64,000 bases of DNA from Lotus japonicus (Eukaryota > Streptophyta > Magnoliopsida > Fabales > Fabaceae), in assembly GCF_012489685.1 (NCBI RefSeq), contig NC_080041.1, positions 19,717,802 through 19,781,801 on the forward strand, read 5' to 3'. Of the stretch, positions 45,974 through 58,727 are shown one piece after another. The stretch's first letter is position 1; each line of letters starts with the position of its first letter. Under the pieces are notes generated by a model that saw only the letters and a program-made list of their open reading frames with translations, was not told the origin of the DNA and made no database searches. The translations under genes were made by a program, and so were the position numbers.

Positions 45974-47280
45974 CTTCTAACCGACTCCGGCCTGCTCCTT
46001 AATCTAAATAAACAAATTTCCAATTAGTATCAGCTTCCCAAACTACAAGACCAGTTCCTTCTTATCTTAAAATTTTGAAGCTGAATCTGAGGTAGAACTT
46101 ACAAGTTGATAGACAATGTACTAAGCAAGCACAATTCAGGTCTGCAAATTCAGCTGCTGCCAAGAGAAATAATGAGTAAGCATTTAGTAAGAATATACAC
46201 TCAGTTATATGAGAAGAAAGGAAAATGCAATGGAAATTCTGCCACAAACTGTGAACAATGTATAGATGCCATGTTACCATAACTAGTAATTTAAGGAATT
46301 GGATCAAACAGTATGGAAACATGCAACCAAGACAAAACAGTAAAGATTAAAGAGACAGCTCAGTAAAAAGGGTTCAAAACGAAGACGCATGATGTTTATG
46401 TCTTCAAGTGCTATTAAGGGTAAATAAAGGAAAAATAACTACAAAATGAAAATCACTTGACAGCAAGCTCGATTGACAGAAGCAATAGTACATACAAGTA
46501 CAACAGCATATGATTCATTTTAAAGAGTAAATAAGAATGATAATTGATAGATTATAAACTATAATTGAGACAATATCAAGTGATAATATCAATGTGAAGA
46601 ACTTCCAATGGAAAATGAGCTTAGATTTGAAAGATAAGAATAATTATACACAACTCAATTATCATTTTTTCAGGTAAAGCAAGTAGACTTTCCTTATGAT
46701 CTTATCTGAAAAACTGCATTTCCATCATAAAAGTATTGCAGTAGAAAAAAGTCAATTAACCTTCATCAATATATAAAACTTAACAGGAATTCTATTGCAA
46801 CCTTCACACAAATCAGAACCCACAAAAGAAAACACAGAAGGTAACTTGAATAACAACTCCCAGCATACTAAGCTCCCAGCAAACACTCCATGCTAAGAAA
46901 AACATGAAATTTGAAGTTTTTAAAAAGAAAAAAAAAGTTTTTTTATTTATGAAAGATGGAACACACAGGAGGGAGAGATCAGAAGGAAAGAAAATTACCA
47001 CATGACAAGAAAGTGAATGAGGACAAGATCTGTTCCTTTTTCAGAAAATTTATGTTTAAATATTGCTTTAGTTCAAGCAAAGGAACCCTAGAGGTGGAAG
47101 CTGGACTTTTCCAGAAAACAGACACTGACCTTTTTTTCCTCTTTATGTTTCTCTGTCCTCTGCTCTGTTCAGATAGATAGGAATAGCTAGATTGTAGATT
47201 AGATTTGGGGAGGGTTGGTGGAGGTGTGAGAGGAGAATAATGCAATGTGGTTTGTTGGATTTTCATTCATTCACACTTTA
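45974..47280. other. COL gene 5' region
   Basis: Presumed promoter and leader of the COL gene on the minus strand. A leader intron is possible: the segment at about 47000-47210 is GA/CT-rich and leader-like, and no in-frame upstream ATG extends the protein. No other gene is supported. Confidence 0.4.
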
Positions 47281-47599
47281 CATTTTAATGTATATAACAT
47301 TTAATTGATGTATGTCACGTAGGAGATAAAGTTATTTTCATTTTTTATTTTAATTAAAATAAAAACATGTTTTTTTATTTGAAGGAATTTAATTGGATGT
47401 CTTTCTTTACAAAATTTACATTGTCGGTGTCTATTTTTTTTATTCTTTTTTTTTATCACATCACTTATCATATATTATTTTTTTATATTCTCTTTATGTT
47501 TTTTATAGTAAGTGAATTTGAAGTGTGTATTAAGCTTTATTTGAGTTTTATTTAATGTGAGTGTGTATATGTAGGCAGTGACATGAAGAAAGTTGATAA

Positions 47600-47960
47600 A
47601 AAGTGCAAGACAAAAAAAGTAAAGAACTTTTAATGCAAGTGGGGCCATGAGGCTCTGTCTTTTTCCTAGTGAAAGCAAAAGTTCATGACTTTCCTGGTCC
47701 ATCCAGATGACATTACTGGTTTTACTTATTCACATAAATTATTATGCTAAAATTTTACATGATATTAATATGATAATATTTTATAATATGTCCTCTTCAT
47801 ATTTAATACTATCATTTATATTTCTTTAATTTTTTCAAATTTCATTATTTTGGAAATTTAATTTTTTTTATTTTATTTTAACATATATCTTTAGTTAATA
47901 ACTATTTCAAAATTATTGAATTATTTGATATAATTATTTTTCATTTATGTCTCTAATTTT
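47600..47960. repeat. Dispersed direct duplication, copy 1 (copy 2 at 49735-50510)
   Basis: Shared phrases in the same order include GAACTTTTAATGCAAGTG, GTGAAAGCAAAAGTTCA, GACTTTC, GGTCCAT, ATGACATTACTG, ATTATTATGCTAAAA, TTTACATGATATT, TATGTCCTCTTCATATTT and TTTGGAAATTTAAT. Copy 2 carries an extra ~460 bp (about 49770-50230). The fold-back element at 48050-49080 lies between the copies. Confidence 0.75.
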
Positions 47961-48049
47961 TAGCTATTGTTTTTGTTAGAACTTGAGAAACAACTAGGCT
48001 TGTTGGTTCTAGTTTTGATTTATGGGTTTCAAAAACAATTTTGTAATTC

Positions 48050-49080
48050 AATTTTGAGAAGAAAACAAAGAAAAAAGAATTTTTTTCCTGAATAATTTTT
48101 TAAAAAAAATTAATTAGCAAAAAGGGGTGAAAAACATTTAATTTGCAAATTAGAGTAGTTTTGTACACGGAGCTTATGTGGATGGGGTACTCACAATTCG
48201 CAAAAATAGTTGCGAATTGATGTGAGATTCAAGCACTTTTTTATTGGAAATCGTGATGATATGATGGGCACAGGTGAAATTCGCATTTTATTTTGCGAAT
48301 TGTATGTTTTTCACTTTTAGTACCGTACACATGTTTTTCAGGTGATAGATCTGTGCAATACGCGAAAAATGTCGCGAATTGTAAAAATATAGATCTAATG
48401 CTTCATTGATTAAATCAAAATGGATGTTGTTCTAGTTGTAGTTACGCTTGCAAATTTTTCAAGGTCTTGGGTTCAACTCCATTAAGAGGTTTTTCATAAC
48501 ATGTGCGAGATTTATTGTTCCATGATTTCTCTTTAAGAATATTTAACAATTCTCAAATAAATATAAATATTCAAAGGGTAATTGGAAAAACAAATTATAG
48601 AGTTCTTAAATTGTTTGGTAAAAAAAACATGAGTGAGCTTATATCCTTTATAGCCCCTTAATTGAATTGAACTCAAGATCTGTAAAAAATTTGCATGTAC
48701 AACTACCATTAGTACAACATCCATTTTGTTATAATCCATGAAGCATTAAATATATATGTTTTTTAACAATCCGCGAGATTTTTCACGAACTCCACATATC
48801 TGTCACCTAAAAAACATGTGTACGATACTGAAAGTGAAAAACATGCAAGAAATGCGAATTCCATCTGTGTCCATCATATCATCATGATTTCCAATTAAAA
48901 AGTGTCTGAATCTCACATCATTTCGCAACTATTTTTGCAAATTATGAGTACCCCATCCACACCAGTTCCAACATGTACAAAACTACCCCAGTTTGCAAAT
49001 TAATTTTTTTTCCACCCTTTTTACTAATTTTTTTTCACATTATTCAGAAAAAAAAAATCAAGAAAAAAGCTTGTTTGGTA
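48050..49080. repeat. Large fold-back (inverted repeat), ~430-bp arms
   Basis: The left arm (about 48080-48510) and right arm (about 48640-49060) are inverse copies, about 80-85% alike by eye. Shared phrases include GATGGGGTACTCA, AAATAGTTGCGAA, TGATGATATGATGG, ACACATGTTTTT, AATGCTTCAT and ATGGATGTTGT. The loop is about 130 bp. There is no reading frame of note. The structure is that of a fold-back DNA element; transcripts would form a long hairpin. Confidence 0.85.
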
Positions 49081-51460
49081 ATTTTGTTTTTAAAACTGTT
49101 TTTGAAATGTAAAGTAGAAAAAAAATGTTAAGCAAAATGTTTTTAAAACAAGTTTTGAGAACTAAAAAATAAAAAATGTTTGATTGAACCATTTTATTTT
49201 ATGAATTTTGTGAGTTTAATGGCAGCATGGATATTTTATGTTGGGCCGTTTAATATGGTTTGCTTGGAAATGATTGCTGCAATTTTGATGTTCTGGGCGG
49301 TTTGTGAAGCTGGTATATGTGCCATCATGGAGTTGAAAAATCAGATTATGGCTTGAATTTGTGCTGATGTATTTGGCATTCCATTTATTATTCCGTGTAG
49401 TCTTTCATGGCTGAAGCACTATTTGGAGTTTGTAATATTGGCTTCTCATAGGTATTGTACTTTTTTCCTTGTTTGGTTTTTTCGCACTAGGTTTTTCCTT
49501 GCAAGGTTTTAATGAGGCATACCTATGAGTCGTTTTTTAAGCCAACTGGAGGTGCTTGGGGTTTAGTTTGCGTGGCACGTTGGGTGCCATGGTTGTTGTA
49601 CTGTGATGTTCTTAGAGGGGGACTTTTGCCATCTTCATTGGTTAAAAATGTCAATAATATCCAAAGTCTACTTTTTCTGAAAGTTTAAAAAATGTCAATA
49701 ATATCACAACATATTCTTTTAAATTTTAATTAGAATAAAAAAACAGTAGAGAACTTCTAAGGCAAGTGAATGGGTACGAGATGCGTCGGAGATCTCAGAT
49801 CATGGACAATTTTGTTGAAATTACATCAGTCTAGACGACATCTAGACGGAGATACCCTTATATGTAGAGAAAATGACCTCTTAACACTTTTTGAACAGTA
49901 AAAGCGAGGAACTGGAATAACTAGCGGTGGTCCCAAAGAGCCTCAAATAATCTTCGTTTTACGTTTTCATATACTTCTTGTATCGGCAAAGCTTTTTTGA
50001 ATTCAGTTGTTAAGTCTTCAATTGATGTTTTCTCCCCTGCCACCGTAATTTTCATTATTTCTCCCTTGTCCTTCCGCTCCATCTTAGCTTCCTTAAAACG
50101 AGATCCAACATTCATGAATTGAAAAGAATAGTCAGTCTTGCTCCAATTTTCATGTTGTTCCAGTATGATTCTGTAACTTAAAGTGCTTGATTATATTAGT
50201 TATTTTTCAGTGATTATTGTTAAAGCAAATGAGTCCATGTATATTTCACTGTGAAAGCAAAAGTTCAGGACTTTCACTTGCCCGGTCCATTCCCATGACA
50301 TTACTGTTTTTACTTGATTCACACAAATTATTATGCTAAAAGTTTACATGATATTTTCATGATAAAAATTTATATTATGTCCTCTTCATATTTGATACTT
50401 TATATGATATTTTTCTTGTTCTATTTTTATTTTATTTTATTCAAAATTTCAGTCTTTGGAAATTTAATATTTTTAATTTATATCTTTAATTATTTAATTA
50501 ACTATTTTTTAAAGAAATTCTGATAAATATTTGTTATTACAAAAGCCATTGTAGATAATTTCTCATTTTTGTTGACAAATTATCTCTCTATTCCAGAAAA
50601 TATAATTACTGGATATACTAGATAATTACACATAAATAATAATCGAGCATACTTACCATTGTAGATAATTACATACATTATCTATATAATTTAGTTCTTT
50701 CCATTTTTTTGTCAAAACATTGTAGCAATTGAACCGACAATCAGCGAGAGGTCTGTCATCACGACCTAAAGGGTTTGAACAATGAGAGTCAGAGAGCCAA
50801 ATACACAGGGACAACATCTAGCATTATATCTAAACAACTAACCCCTCTAAGGAAGTTGTCATCGGCATCGCCTATCTTGATGAAATAGAAACAAAGAGGA
50901 TTTTGACATATGCTTTGAGTAAAGTTCAGCTTTTAAAAGAATACTAGCCACATATTATAAATTCAAGAAACACAATGTTCAGGGTCGTTATAAGAAACTG
51001 ACACAAGGAAATATCAAGGAAGACGTGAAATTTCTTGTGAAGAAAGTTGTACCAAGATACATGCTTTATATACACATTGCCGCACAAGCCAGCAAATGGA
51101 GAAAAAGATAATGAACAATCATATGTCGAAAGCTCCGATCATAAACCAATATGATTTAATTTTGTGATCACTTGAAGTTGTAAAGTATGCATCACTTTAA
51201 AAGGATCTAAATGCAATTTTTTATTAACTTCTGAGATAAGCATGCACCACTTTAGATGCAATTTTCTATGATTTAAACCCTTGAAAAATTTGCTATGCTA
51301 AACGAATTTTCCAAATATTCCATTTGTGTTAGTGAACTGTAGTTTTTCAAAACATGAATTATGTAGTTTTTCAAAGCATGCACGCCTTTCATGCTCTCAT
51401 ACCATTCTCAATTTATCTACATGCTAAAATGAAATAATGTATTGGAATTTTGTTGTTGCC
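49081..51460. other. Repeat-rich intergenic stretch
   Basis: 49735-50510 is copy 2 of the direct duplication. Its private insert holds a 64-codon minus-strand ORF (49921-50115, MNVGSRFKEAKMERKDKG) with no recognised domain. 50700-51455 shows nothing recognisable. Confidence 0.4.
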
Positions 51461-54400
51461 TGTAAGACCCAGAATTTTAGAATTAAATAAATAATTAATT
51501 TCCAACTCACGCATAGGATTCTGTGTAAGCGTGAGGGGAACTTGACTTGTGTTTGATGTTTGGATTAGTATTATGAAGAAGAAAATTCAGGAAATGACTA
51601 AGAATGGTACTATAGTCGCTATAATTTATAGCACGAGTTTTATTCACTTCCGCCTTAGGGCGAAAACATTAGTTAAAGGCTAATATGCTCTTAAAGCACT
51701 ATAGAAGCAGAATTCAAAAATATTCAGAGGAATATAAGAACTTCTCTTATTCCTTTCCATGACGAGTGTTTCGACAAGAAACCCTGAACTGTACGAACGA
51801 TCGATTTCGATTCTCGGAAGTTTGCCGAAACCGAGTTCCTGGTAACTCAAGAACCTTAAAACGAACTGTAGATGAAGACTTTTTCTATTCGGAGCTTCAA
51901 ACGAAGTTTCCATTCGCGTTGTCTTATTGCGTTCAATGATAGGAACCTTTCTTCAGAAGAAAGTTTCTGCATTTGACATACGCTGCAAAAAGTAGTTTTT
52001 CGGGTTGAATTATTTCATACCGCTTTTTGGATCGTTTCATTTATTCCAAAACCTTGATTCAAGTTCTGGAAACTTGACATTGGAAACCCACTCAACATTC
52101 ACGGAGTATTGCACAGGAAAAATCGGAATCGGGAAATATTCGTTTTGCCGCGATTTCACCAATCTATAAATAGTTAAATTGCAAAATTTCTTCATCCTCT
52201 GCACCCATTTGGCCGTGGCTTTGAGGGAGAAGGAGAGGAGGAGAGGAAAATTTCATTTCTTGCCTGATCGTCGTGCCGTTCGTTGCTACGCGTAGACCTC
52301 GAGGTACTGATGCTATTCCTTACCTCTGATCGTAAATTCTGTCGCTTTTCTCTATGTCTTTATGTGCTCAAAGTTTTGAGTTTTTTGTAAAACTGTCCAA
52401 ATAACTTGATTTCTCTGTCTAAACTTATTCCCTGCGTGCCCCTGAGCATGTTTAGTGGATTACATTTCGCCGAATCTCGCCGAAATGCCGCCGAACTTCA
52501 ATTCTGCTCATAATACCCATTTTTGGCTAAAGTTCCGTCCTTTGGGCTTAAAACTCTCGACTAAGCTTAGCGTTAGTAGGATTAGTCGTCATAATCGTCG
52601 TTGGTGTCAACCCCATCTAATTTGTTTTTCAAAATTCTGATTTTGAGTTTCCAAGCTAAAAATATTGACCAAAATACCCCTACGACAGTTTTCGACCCGA
52701 TAATTTTTCTGAGAGTTTCCCTGGCCTAGATAGCGCCTAAGAATACCTAGGAATACATTTAGATCGAAGAAAAAGTTCGGAAACCCTATTTTTGAGAGTG
52801 GCCGAAACCTATTTGTTAGGGTACCGTGTCCAAAAATATTTTTTGGGTCTCTATGACCTGAGTCATTGCGTAGCTCTTTCAATTGTCGAAATTTTGGCTC
52901 CGGTTTCGTGTCATTCCGAGTTCTGTAGCTCGAGTTATGCTCGTTTTAGCGAACGAAGTCTCCGTTGTCAATTTGTGCTTAAATAGGAACTCTGAAGCTT
53001 TAAAAACTTTCTTTACGATTTCGATTAGTGTTATTAGATAGTGTTGTTTCTAGTGAGGCTTGTGTTGATGATTGTGTTTCCTTGTTCTAGGTTCACAACT
53101 TCCATGCACAACTTCTACTCACGAAGGTAAGGGTAACTCAGTTTTAGCGTGTCTTTGAGTCTTGCCTGCTTTTATCGCACTGCCTGCGTTTGAGATGAAG
53201 ATGTTTATATTGATTGGCATTGGATTATGATCTTGCAATGTTGCATGCTTGCTTATGTTGACTGTTTTTGAGGCTTGTGCCAAATGTTTTCTAAAGGCTT
53301 CGGCCGAGTGAACTTATTGAGACGTGTGTCTCCGTTTTCTGAGAGGCTTCGGCCGTTTACTGGTTTCTGTCATTACTGCTTTCGTGTGGATGTTTTGATT
53401 GTTGTCGTGGTTGATGTTGGGATGGATCACCTCCTAAGCATGTGCTAAGTAGCTATATGCTGTGTCGATATTTGTACATATGCGTTGTTGGGTTGTACTG
53501 TGTGGCCTTCGTGGCGTACTGTGTGGCCTTCGTGGCGTATTGAGTGGCCTTCGTGGCATATTAAGTGACAGGTCAATGGGTTTCGTACCAGGTGACTGTC
53601 CCGTCTTGCGAGACACTTTTGATTTGATATGTCTTGGTAGTAACACCTAGTCGTACTACAGGGCACTATATGGTTTTGGTTGATATCTGATTTGATGCTA
53701 TATTGTTGAGGTTGTTGATAACTGATTTCAATCTATCATTATGTTGCTGATATCTGATTAAATCTATGTTGTTGATATCTGATTTGATTTTATGTTGTTG
53801 GATATATGTTGTCATCTATATGAAATTAAGTTGTTAGCTTATGTGTCATGTTATGCACTTAAACTTTAATAGCATGCTTTTCCCTTTTATACGTGGTAAT
53901 TGCATGGAGTTAACCCTTTCTATTTGCTATTTGTTGTTTGGGCGCTTAACGCTATTAGGCGATGGAGGACTGTCGATGAAACTTGACCTTTGTACGAGTC
54001 GGAGCTGAAGACTTGAAGATTAGTGGAAGACATGAAGAGTAGAGTCGGGTTTAAGGTTAGAGCCTTGGGTTAGAAAGCTTACCGTTATTGGTTTAAGCTT
54101 GCCTAATAATTTTTAGGAATTTGCATTTGAGATCCGGGTAGGTTCCGATGCATTGCTTTCTTGCGGTTCCCCGGTGTGGAGATCGTAGGGAGTAGGTCGG
54201 ATTAGGGTATCGTGGCATAACAGATTCCTTGTTGGATCTGATTTCATTCGTTAGATTTGTAGTTGTGTTCTTTCGTTCATACATTTGGGAACTTGCCTTG
54301 TTCAAGGCTTGATGTAGATTTTATTTACTGTTGGGTGTAGGCATTACATGTTTTGAAAACATTTCAAAAGAAAAAAATTACTCGCTTTATAAATCCTTTT

Positions 54401-54463
54401 GGAAAACATTGCATTTTATTTTATCAGGTTGTTACCGTAACCCCTGAAAATCGGGGCGTTACA
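51461..54463 (+). mobile_element. Solo LTR of a large LTR retrotransposon, ~3.0 kb
   Basis: It starts TGTAAGACCCAGAATTTTA and ends ATCGGGGCGTTACA, with a perfect 5-bp TSD TTGCC (51456-51460 and 54464-54468). There is no primer-binding site, polypurine tract or polyprotein, so one LTR rather than a whole element is present. A TATA box (52165) lies about 700 bp in. A 21-bp unit (CTGTGTGGCCTTCGTGGCGT) is repeated three times at about 53498-53560, and TTGATATCTGATT is repeated at 53680-53800. Giant LTRs of this type occur in legume gypsy (Tat/Ogre-like) elements; the lineage is inferred. Confidence 0.82.
52165..52173 (+). promoter_or_regulatory. LTR TATA box
   Basis: TATAAATAG lies within the 3-kb LTR, followed about 35-90 bp later by GC-richer leader-like sequence (CCATTTGGCCGTGGC). 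It is a plausible transcription start region of the element. Confidence 0.6.
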
Positions 54464-55079
54464 TTGCCATTGAGGCAAGTTCTAACTAGCTACTATAGTA
54501 GGCAGTTTATAAACTTCTTAGTCTATATAAATATAAAATATAAAATATAAAATGGGGGGTTTAGGAAAAAATATGTTAAGAAATAACATTATTTCACTCT
54601 AAGGCATGACATCTTTCATAGTTTTGGTTAAATGTAACACTAGCTAGATGAAATGGGTTGCATGGGTTGTTGATGACTAACAAACTCAATGTATCTGAAC
54701 TATTTCAGACAAATTCTGGAAAGAGATTATAAATGACATCCAAGTTGGGGTAAAGCTTTATATTACTTTAAACATTTGCATGATAGTCTCACTGTGTAAA
54801 GTAGCTAAAGAAGACAAGGAGAGCAAAAGTGATGTAACAGTGTTTTCCATATCAGGGGAAGACGACACATGTTACAATGGACTATTCTTAAAAAATGTCC
54901 TATTATTCGAGAAACCCTCGTTCACAAAATTGAGGATGCAGAAGTCTCTGCAATTTGGCAACATGCACTTGAAAGTCATGATGATGATAGAGTTCAGAGT
55001 AATGCGTCTCTTGAAATTTGTTGCATAACATTGAGAATTTGTATGAGTTGATGTCAGAATGATAGTTGACGTTCTGATG

Positions 55080-55752
55080 AAGTGGCAATGTGACGGTTGG
55101 TTGTCACATGTGATTGTCTCACCTTGCGAGGTGATATTGATCGGTTGGTTTTGGTAGTTTCATATAGATTTGCATCTTGATCGATTAAGGGGATGAACCT
55201 TGATCCTGTTTGATTTTTCAATTGATGTTGATTAATGATTGTGGATAACGTGGTTATTATCTTGATATGACTATTTTGTTTATCTTGATTTATTTGAGTT
55301 AACCATTTCTGTTCACTACTTGGGCGCTTATCGCCAGTTTTTAGACAATGGAGGACTACTCGGTGATCGAGTGTATGATCTATGAGAAGCTTGAGGCGGC
55401 GAAGATGGAGAGATATGAATTCTTCTTTGATGCAAAGGCTACGGAGAAACCATAGTTCTATTATCTCGTTATCTACTCTTTTGGATTCAAGTTTTCTCTT
55501 GGTTTTGTTGAAGCACATGGTTGTTAAAATATTATTTTTGAATTTGACATTTTATTTAATATATATATTGGGTATTTTATTTATGGATTTTTTTAATGAG
55601 TAATTTAACTTGTTTCATTAAGCAAGGCGACAGTTATACTTGTGAAAGCAAGTGAATTTTGAACTCAAGTTTTAACAATTTTGAAATTGGCACTAGTTTT
55701 TGAATGGTTACTAATGTGATACCTGATTGAGAAATTGGGGCGTTATACCTCC
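55080..55752 (+). mobile_element. 3' fragment of a related large LTR
   Basis: It shares with the 51461-54463 LTR the order GAGTTAACC, TTTGGGCGCTTA.CGC, ATGGAGGACT, GAAGCTTGA and the terminal GGGGCGTTA(T/C)A. The left part is missing. It abuts unrelated sequence at about 55752. Confidence 0.6.
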
Positions 55753-57823
55753 ACTTCTGGGACTGCTACCCTCACGATGTGCTCCTCAATGTGCACCGGA
55801 TGCTCGATGCGATATCAAAGGGGTGAAGTAGGAGTGCAGTACGGTGAAAGTGGTGGTGATAAGGGCTCTCTCTTATGCACAATGGGATCAGGAACTGGTA
55901 CAGTAGTTGCTACCATCTGAGGTGCAGTGAAGCTAGGAAGACGCTTCAGAAGGACCGTCCTCGATGGTGAGTCTCCGCGGCAGGAGATGCAGCTTCTCCG
56001 GCTCCAAAGAAGGGTGGAAGGTTAGTGCTCACAGTCCTTCGGCGTAGCGTACTGTCCAGCAAGTACCCACGAACATCACGCACGTCCTCGACCACACATT
56101 CGATATACGGCGTTCGTTTGGTGGCGTGGTCTATCTATCAGACAACAGGATCATCACGATCTATGAACTTAAAGCAGATTCGCCCCGAATGGCAAATTCC
56201 CATCCAGAGATCGTCCATGGTCTGGCGGATTGCCCTTTGCCCAAACACAAACATACAAACAAGGCGTGCAAATGTCAACTTCTCAATAATAGTTTATAGT
56301 AGCGCAACATAGTATCTTCATAACAACAATAATAACATTGTGAAACACAGGCAACACAATGTATATAATCATATCATGTTATCATTCCCCACAATCAGAC
56401 GATAGGCATATCAATACTTCAAGTTAGTTTCATGGCATGCCCATGCAATGAGTGCTCAAAAGATAATCCGGATAAATGTCTCCCCTCTGTTAGACAGGAC
56501 AAGACAACAAAATTTCCACTTAATAGGCAAGGCACCTCGTAGTCGATCCAACACAGGCCTAGTGTTGACCATACTCACTCAGGTATCACTTACTACCTAG
56601 GCATCATCAAGTCGATCCAACCCGCTCTAGTTGACCGTACTGACTTGCGTATGTTGGAAGACAGTACTCTTTAGTATGCTTCCATGAAGGCCCGATCTGA
56701 GACTTTCCCAACCTTCGTGAAGCCCGATTTTTTGATCATCCCAACCTTGGAGACATGCATGCATGAGTGCAATATGGTTATCCAAACAACAAAAAATCCT
56801 CTCGAGGATACGCATTTCTAGCTAACAGTCATTGTCTCTGCTAACAGTCATTGTCTCTACAATACTCTTACACTAACGACGACTTCCTGAACAAATTTCT
56901 ATCAAGCAAGGTGTGTCTCTCGCATCCTAGTGGCTTATCACACCACAACGATCCATCCTGTTGATAACCAAAACTGAAGTCCTTTTTCTCTTCTCAACAT
57001 TTGGATCGTCAATCTTTACCGTTTTCAAAACCCTTTCCAAAGTCCTAAGTTTTCATTCTCAAAGTGATTCTCTTTAGATTATAAAAGTATTATTATTTGG
57101 ATTAGTTTCGTTATAATTTATTCTCAAACTTTAAGTCTTTTCTTGGTTTTCCAAAACTTATCAATTTTTTGAAGATTCCCTCCCCCAAGGATAATCTTCT
57201 CAAGGAAAACATTGATCCAACAACAACAATAGTTCAGACCTCTCGTCGGAAACCTACTTGTTAACAGTTAACACTCATGAACACTTCGCGTTCATAGTCG
57301 GTAAATAGTCAATTCTCAAAGCGTAATAGACAATTATGGCAGCACTTTACACATGCATATTTTCCATTCAATCATGCCTCAACATTAATCAATATCTCAA
57401 ACAACATGCTTCAATACCAATCAATATCTCTAACAACATGCTTCAAGTCATCACACAACATAAGTAATCAGTCACACAATCAAGTAATACTGCATATAGC
57501 ATATAACCGAAAAATTGCTCTCACCTTTGGTGCTTCCTCAGTCTTTCTCCTCTTGTTGTAGCTGCTCCAAACTCAAGCATTTTGAACCTTAAGAAAAACA
57601 TAGCTTACTAAGTCACTAAGCAAATCTCAACCCCAAAACTCAACAAACACAAGAAAAGGTTTCCAAGTTTATAAATTTTGGGGGTTTCTCCAATTTCATG
57701 CATCAACAAGCAAACCAACAAAACCCATGGTTCAAAAGCATAAATCGGCCATCAAAAACACTCTCAAGCCCATCAACTCAAAGCTTGGTGTGACTACATA
57801 CCTCAACACAAGGAAAGGAGCCA
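55753..57823. other. Retroelement-like DNA, not resolved
   Basis: 55753-56310 is GC-richer with short open readings on both strands but no recognised domain. 56330-57820 has the composition and phrases (GTCGATCCAACAC, GTTGACCATACTCAC) of long LTR DNA, probably minus oriented. No termini were found and no gene is supported. Confidence 0.35.
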
Positions 57824-58116
57824 AGAAAAGAAGATGAAAAAGAAGATGGAAGGATGGTGGTGGCGATTTGGAGCTTCAAGCAAGGATACAAGACAAGCTT
57901 CCTACACCAAGCACCAAGAATCAACAATCTTCACTCAAAACTCAAGTATACCAAGAACACCAAATGAGCCAGGAAAAGAAGATGAAAAAGGAGATGAAAA
58001 AGGAGATGGAAGGATGGTGGTGGAGATTTGGATCTTCAAGCAAGGATAAAAGACAAGCTTCCTACACCAAGCACCAAGAATCAACAATCTTCACTAAAAA
58101 CTCAAGTATACCAATT
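57824..58116. repeat. Tandem duplication of ~148 bp
   Basis: Two copies (about 57824-57970 and 57971-58116) share GAAAAAGAAGATGG, AAGGATGGTGGTGG, CAAGACAAGCTTCCTACACC and CAACAATCTTCACT. The second has an extra AAAGGAGATGA. Readings of 71 and 112 codons run through them but are repeat-driven. A TTC-microsatellite follows (58118-58145). Confidence 0.85.
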
Positions 58117-58149
58117 CTTCTTCTTCTTCTTCTTCTTCTTCTTCTTGGG

Positions 58150-58313
58150 TGTTGGGTGCCTATGGATATCCATGGATATTTTAAAATTAAGTTAAAACCC
58201 ACTTAATGGATATCCATGTGGGTATGGAGTGAGTATGGGTATGAATTTTTACCTGCGGAGCGGGTGGTGAGTATATACTACCCATGCCCACCCGTACCCA
58301 TTGACATCCCTAC
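58150..58313. mobile_element. Fragment of a hAT-like element end
   Basis: GGATATCCATGGATAT-type repeats, then GGGTATGGAGTGAG and CCCACCCGTACCCATTGACATC. The latter is the complement of the AGGGATGTCAATGGGTACGG terminus common in plant hAT-like elements. Only one end is visible. Confidence 0.45.
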
Positions 58314-58519
58314 ATGCGACAAATGGAGGACTAACTCACAGAGGTGATGGTTGTAAATGATGCACCTCCTGTAGGGAGCCATTGCCGAGGATTGATATAA
58401 AGGGCCTCAGACTACGCCAGGCAAAGGATCACCGCCGCACCTACTGCCGCGCCCACCACCCTGCATTCTTGCTCGATTTCGCGTGAAAACGGTTAGCTTT
58501 CTCGCATTCTGGTTATTTT

Positions 58520-58692
58520 TTGCACTTTCGAAAGCGTTACCTACGCACTTTAAAGTAAAGTGTGTTACCTTCGCACTTTAAAGTGAGTGGCCTTCGCACT
58601 TTAAACTGCGTGTGAGATTTTATTTGGACTTTAAAGAGCGTGGCGCTTGCACTTTAAGGTGCGAAGGTAACACACTTTAAAGTGCGTGTTGA
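58520..58692. repeat. Cluster of palindromic CACTTTAAAGTG repeats
   Basis: At least six copies of GCACTTTAAAGTG or variants lie in 170 bp in both orientations, some with GTTACCTTCGCAC or its complement. Similar GCAGTT(A)AAAGTGCG phrases continue at 59236-59300, on the other side of the mobile-domain pseudogene. Confidence 0.8.
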
Positions 58693-58727
58693 CAGTGAAA
58701 TAAACTGTATCCTATTGTTTGATATAG

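Noticed and set aside
49921..50115. 64-codon minus-strand ORF, charged
   Set aside because: Short, with no domain and inside a repeat-specific insert; could be a captured fragment but not supportable as a gene.
54780..55028. 82-codon ORF MIVSLCKVAKEDKESKSDV
   Set aside because: Lies between two LTR-derived segments; overlapping frames on both strands, no domain.
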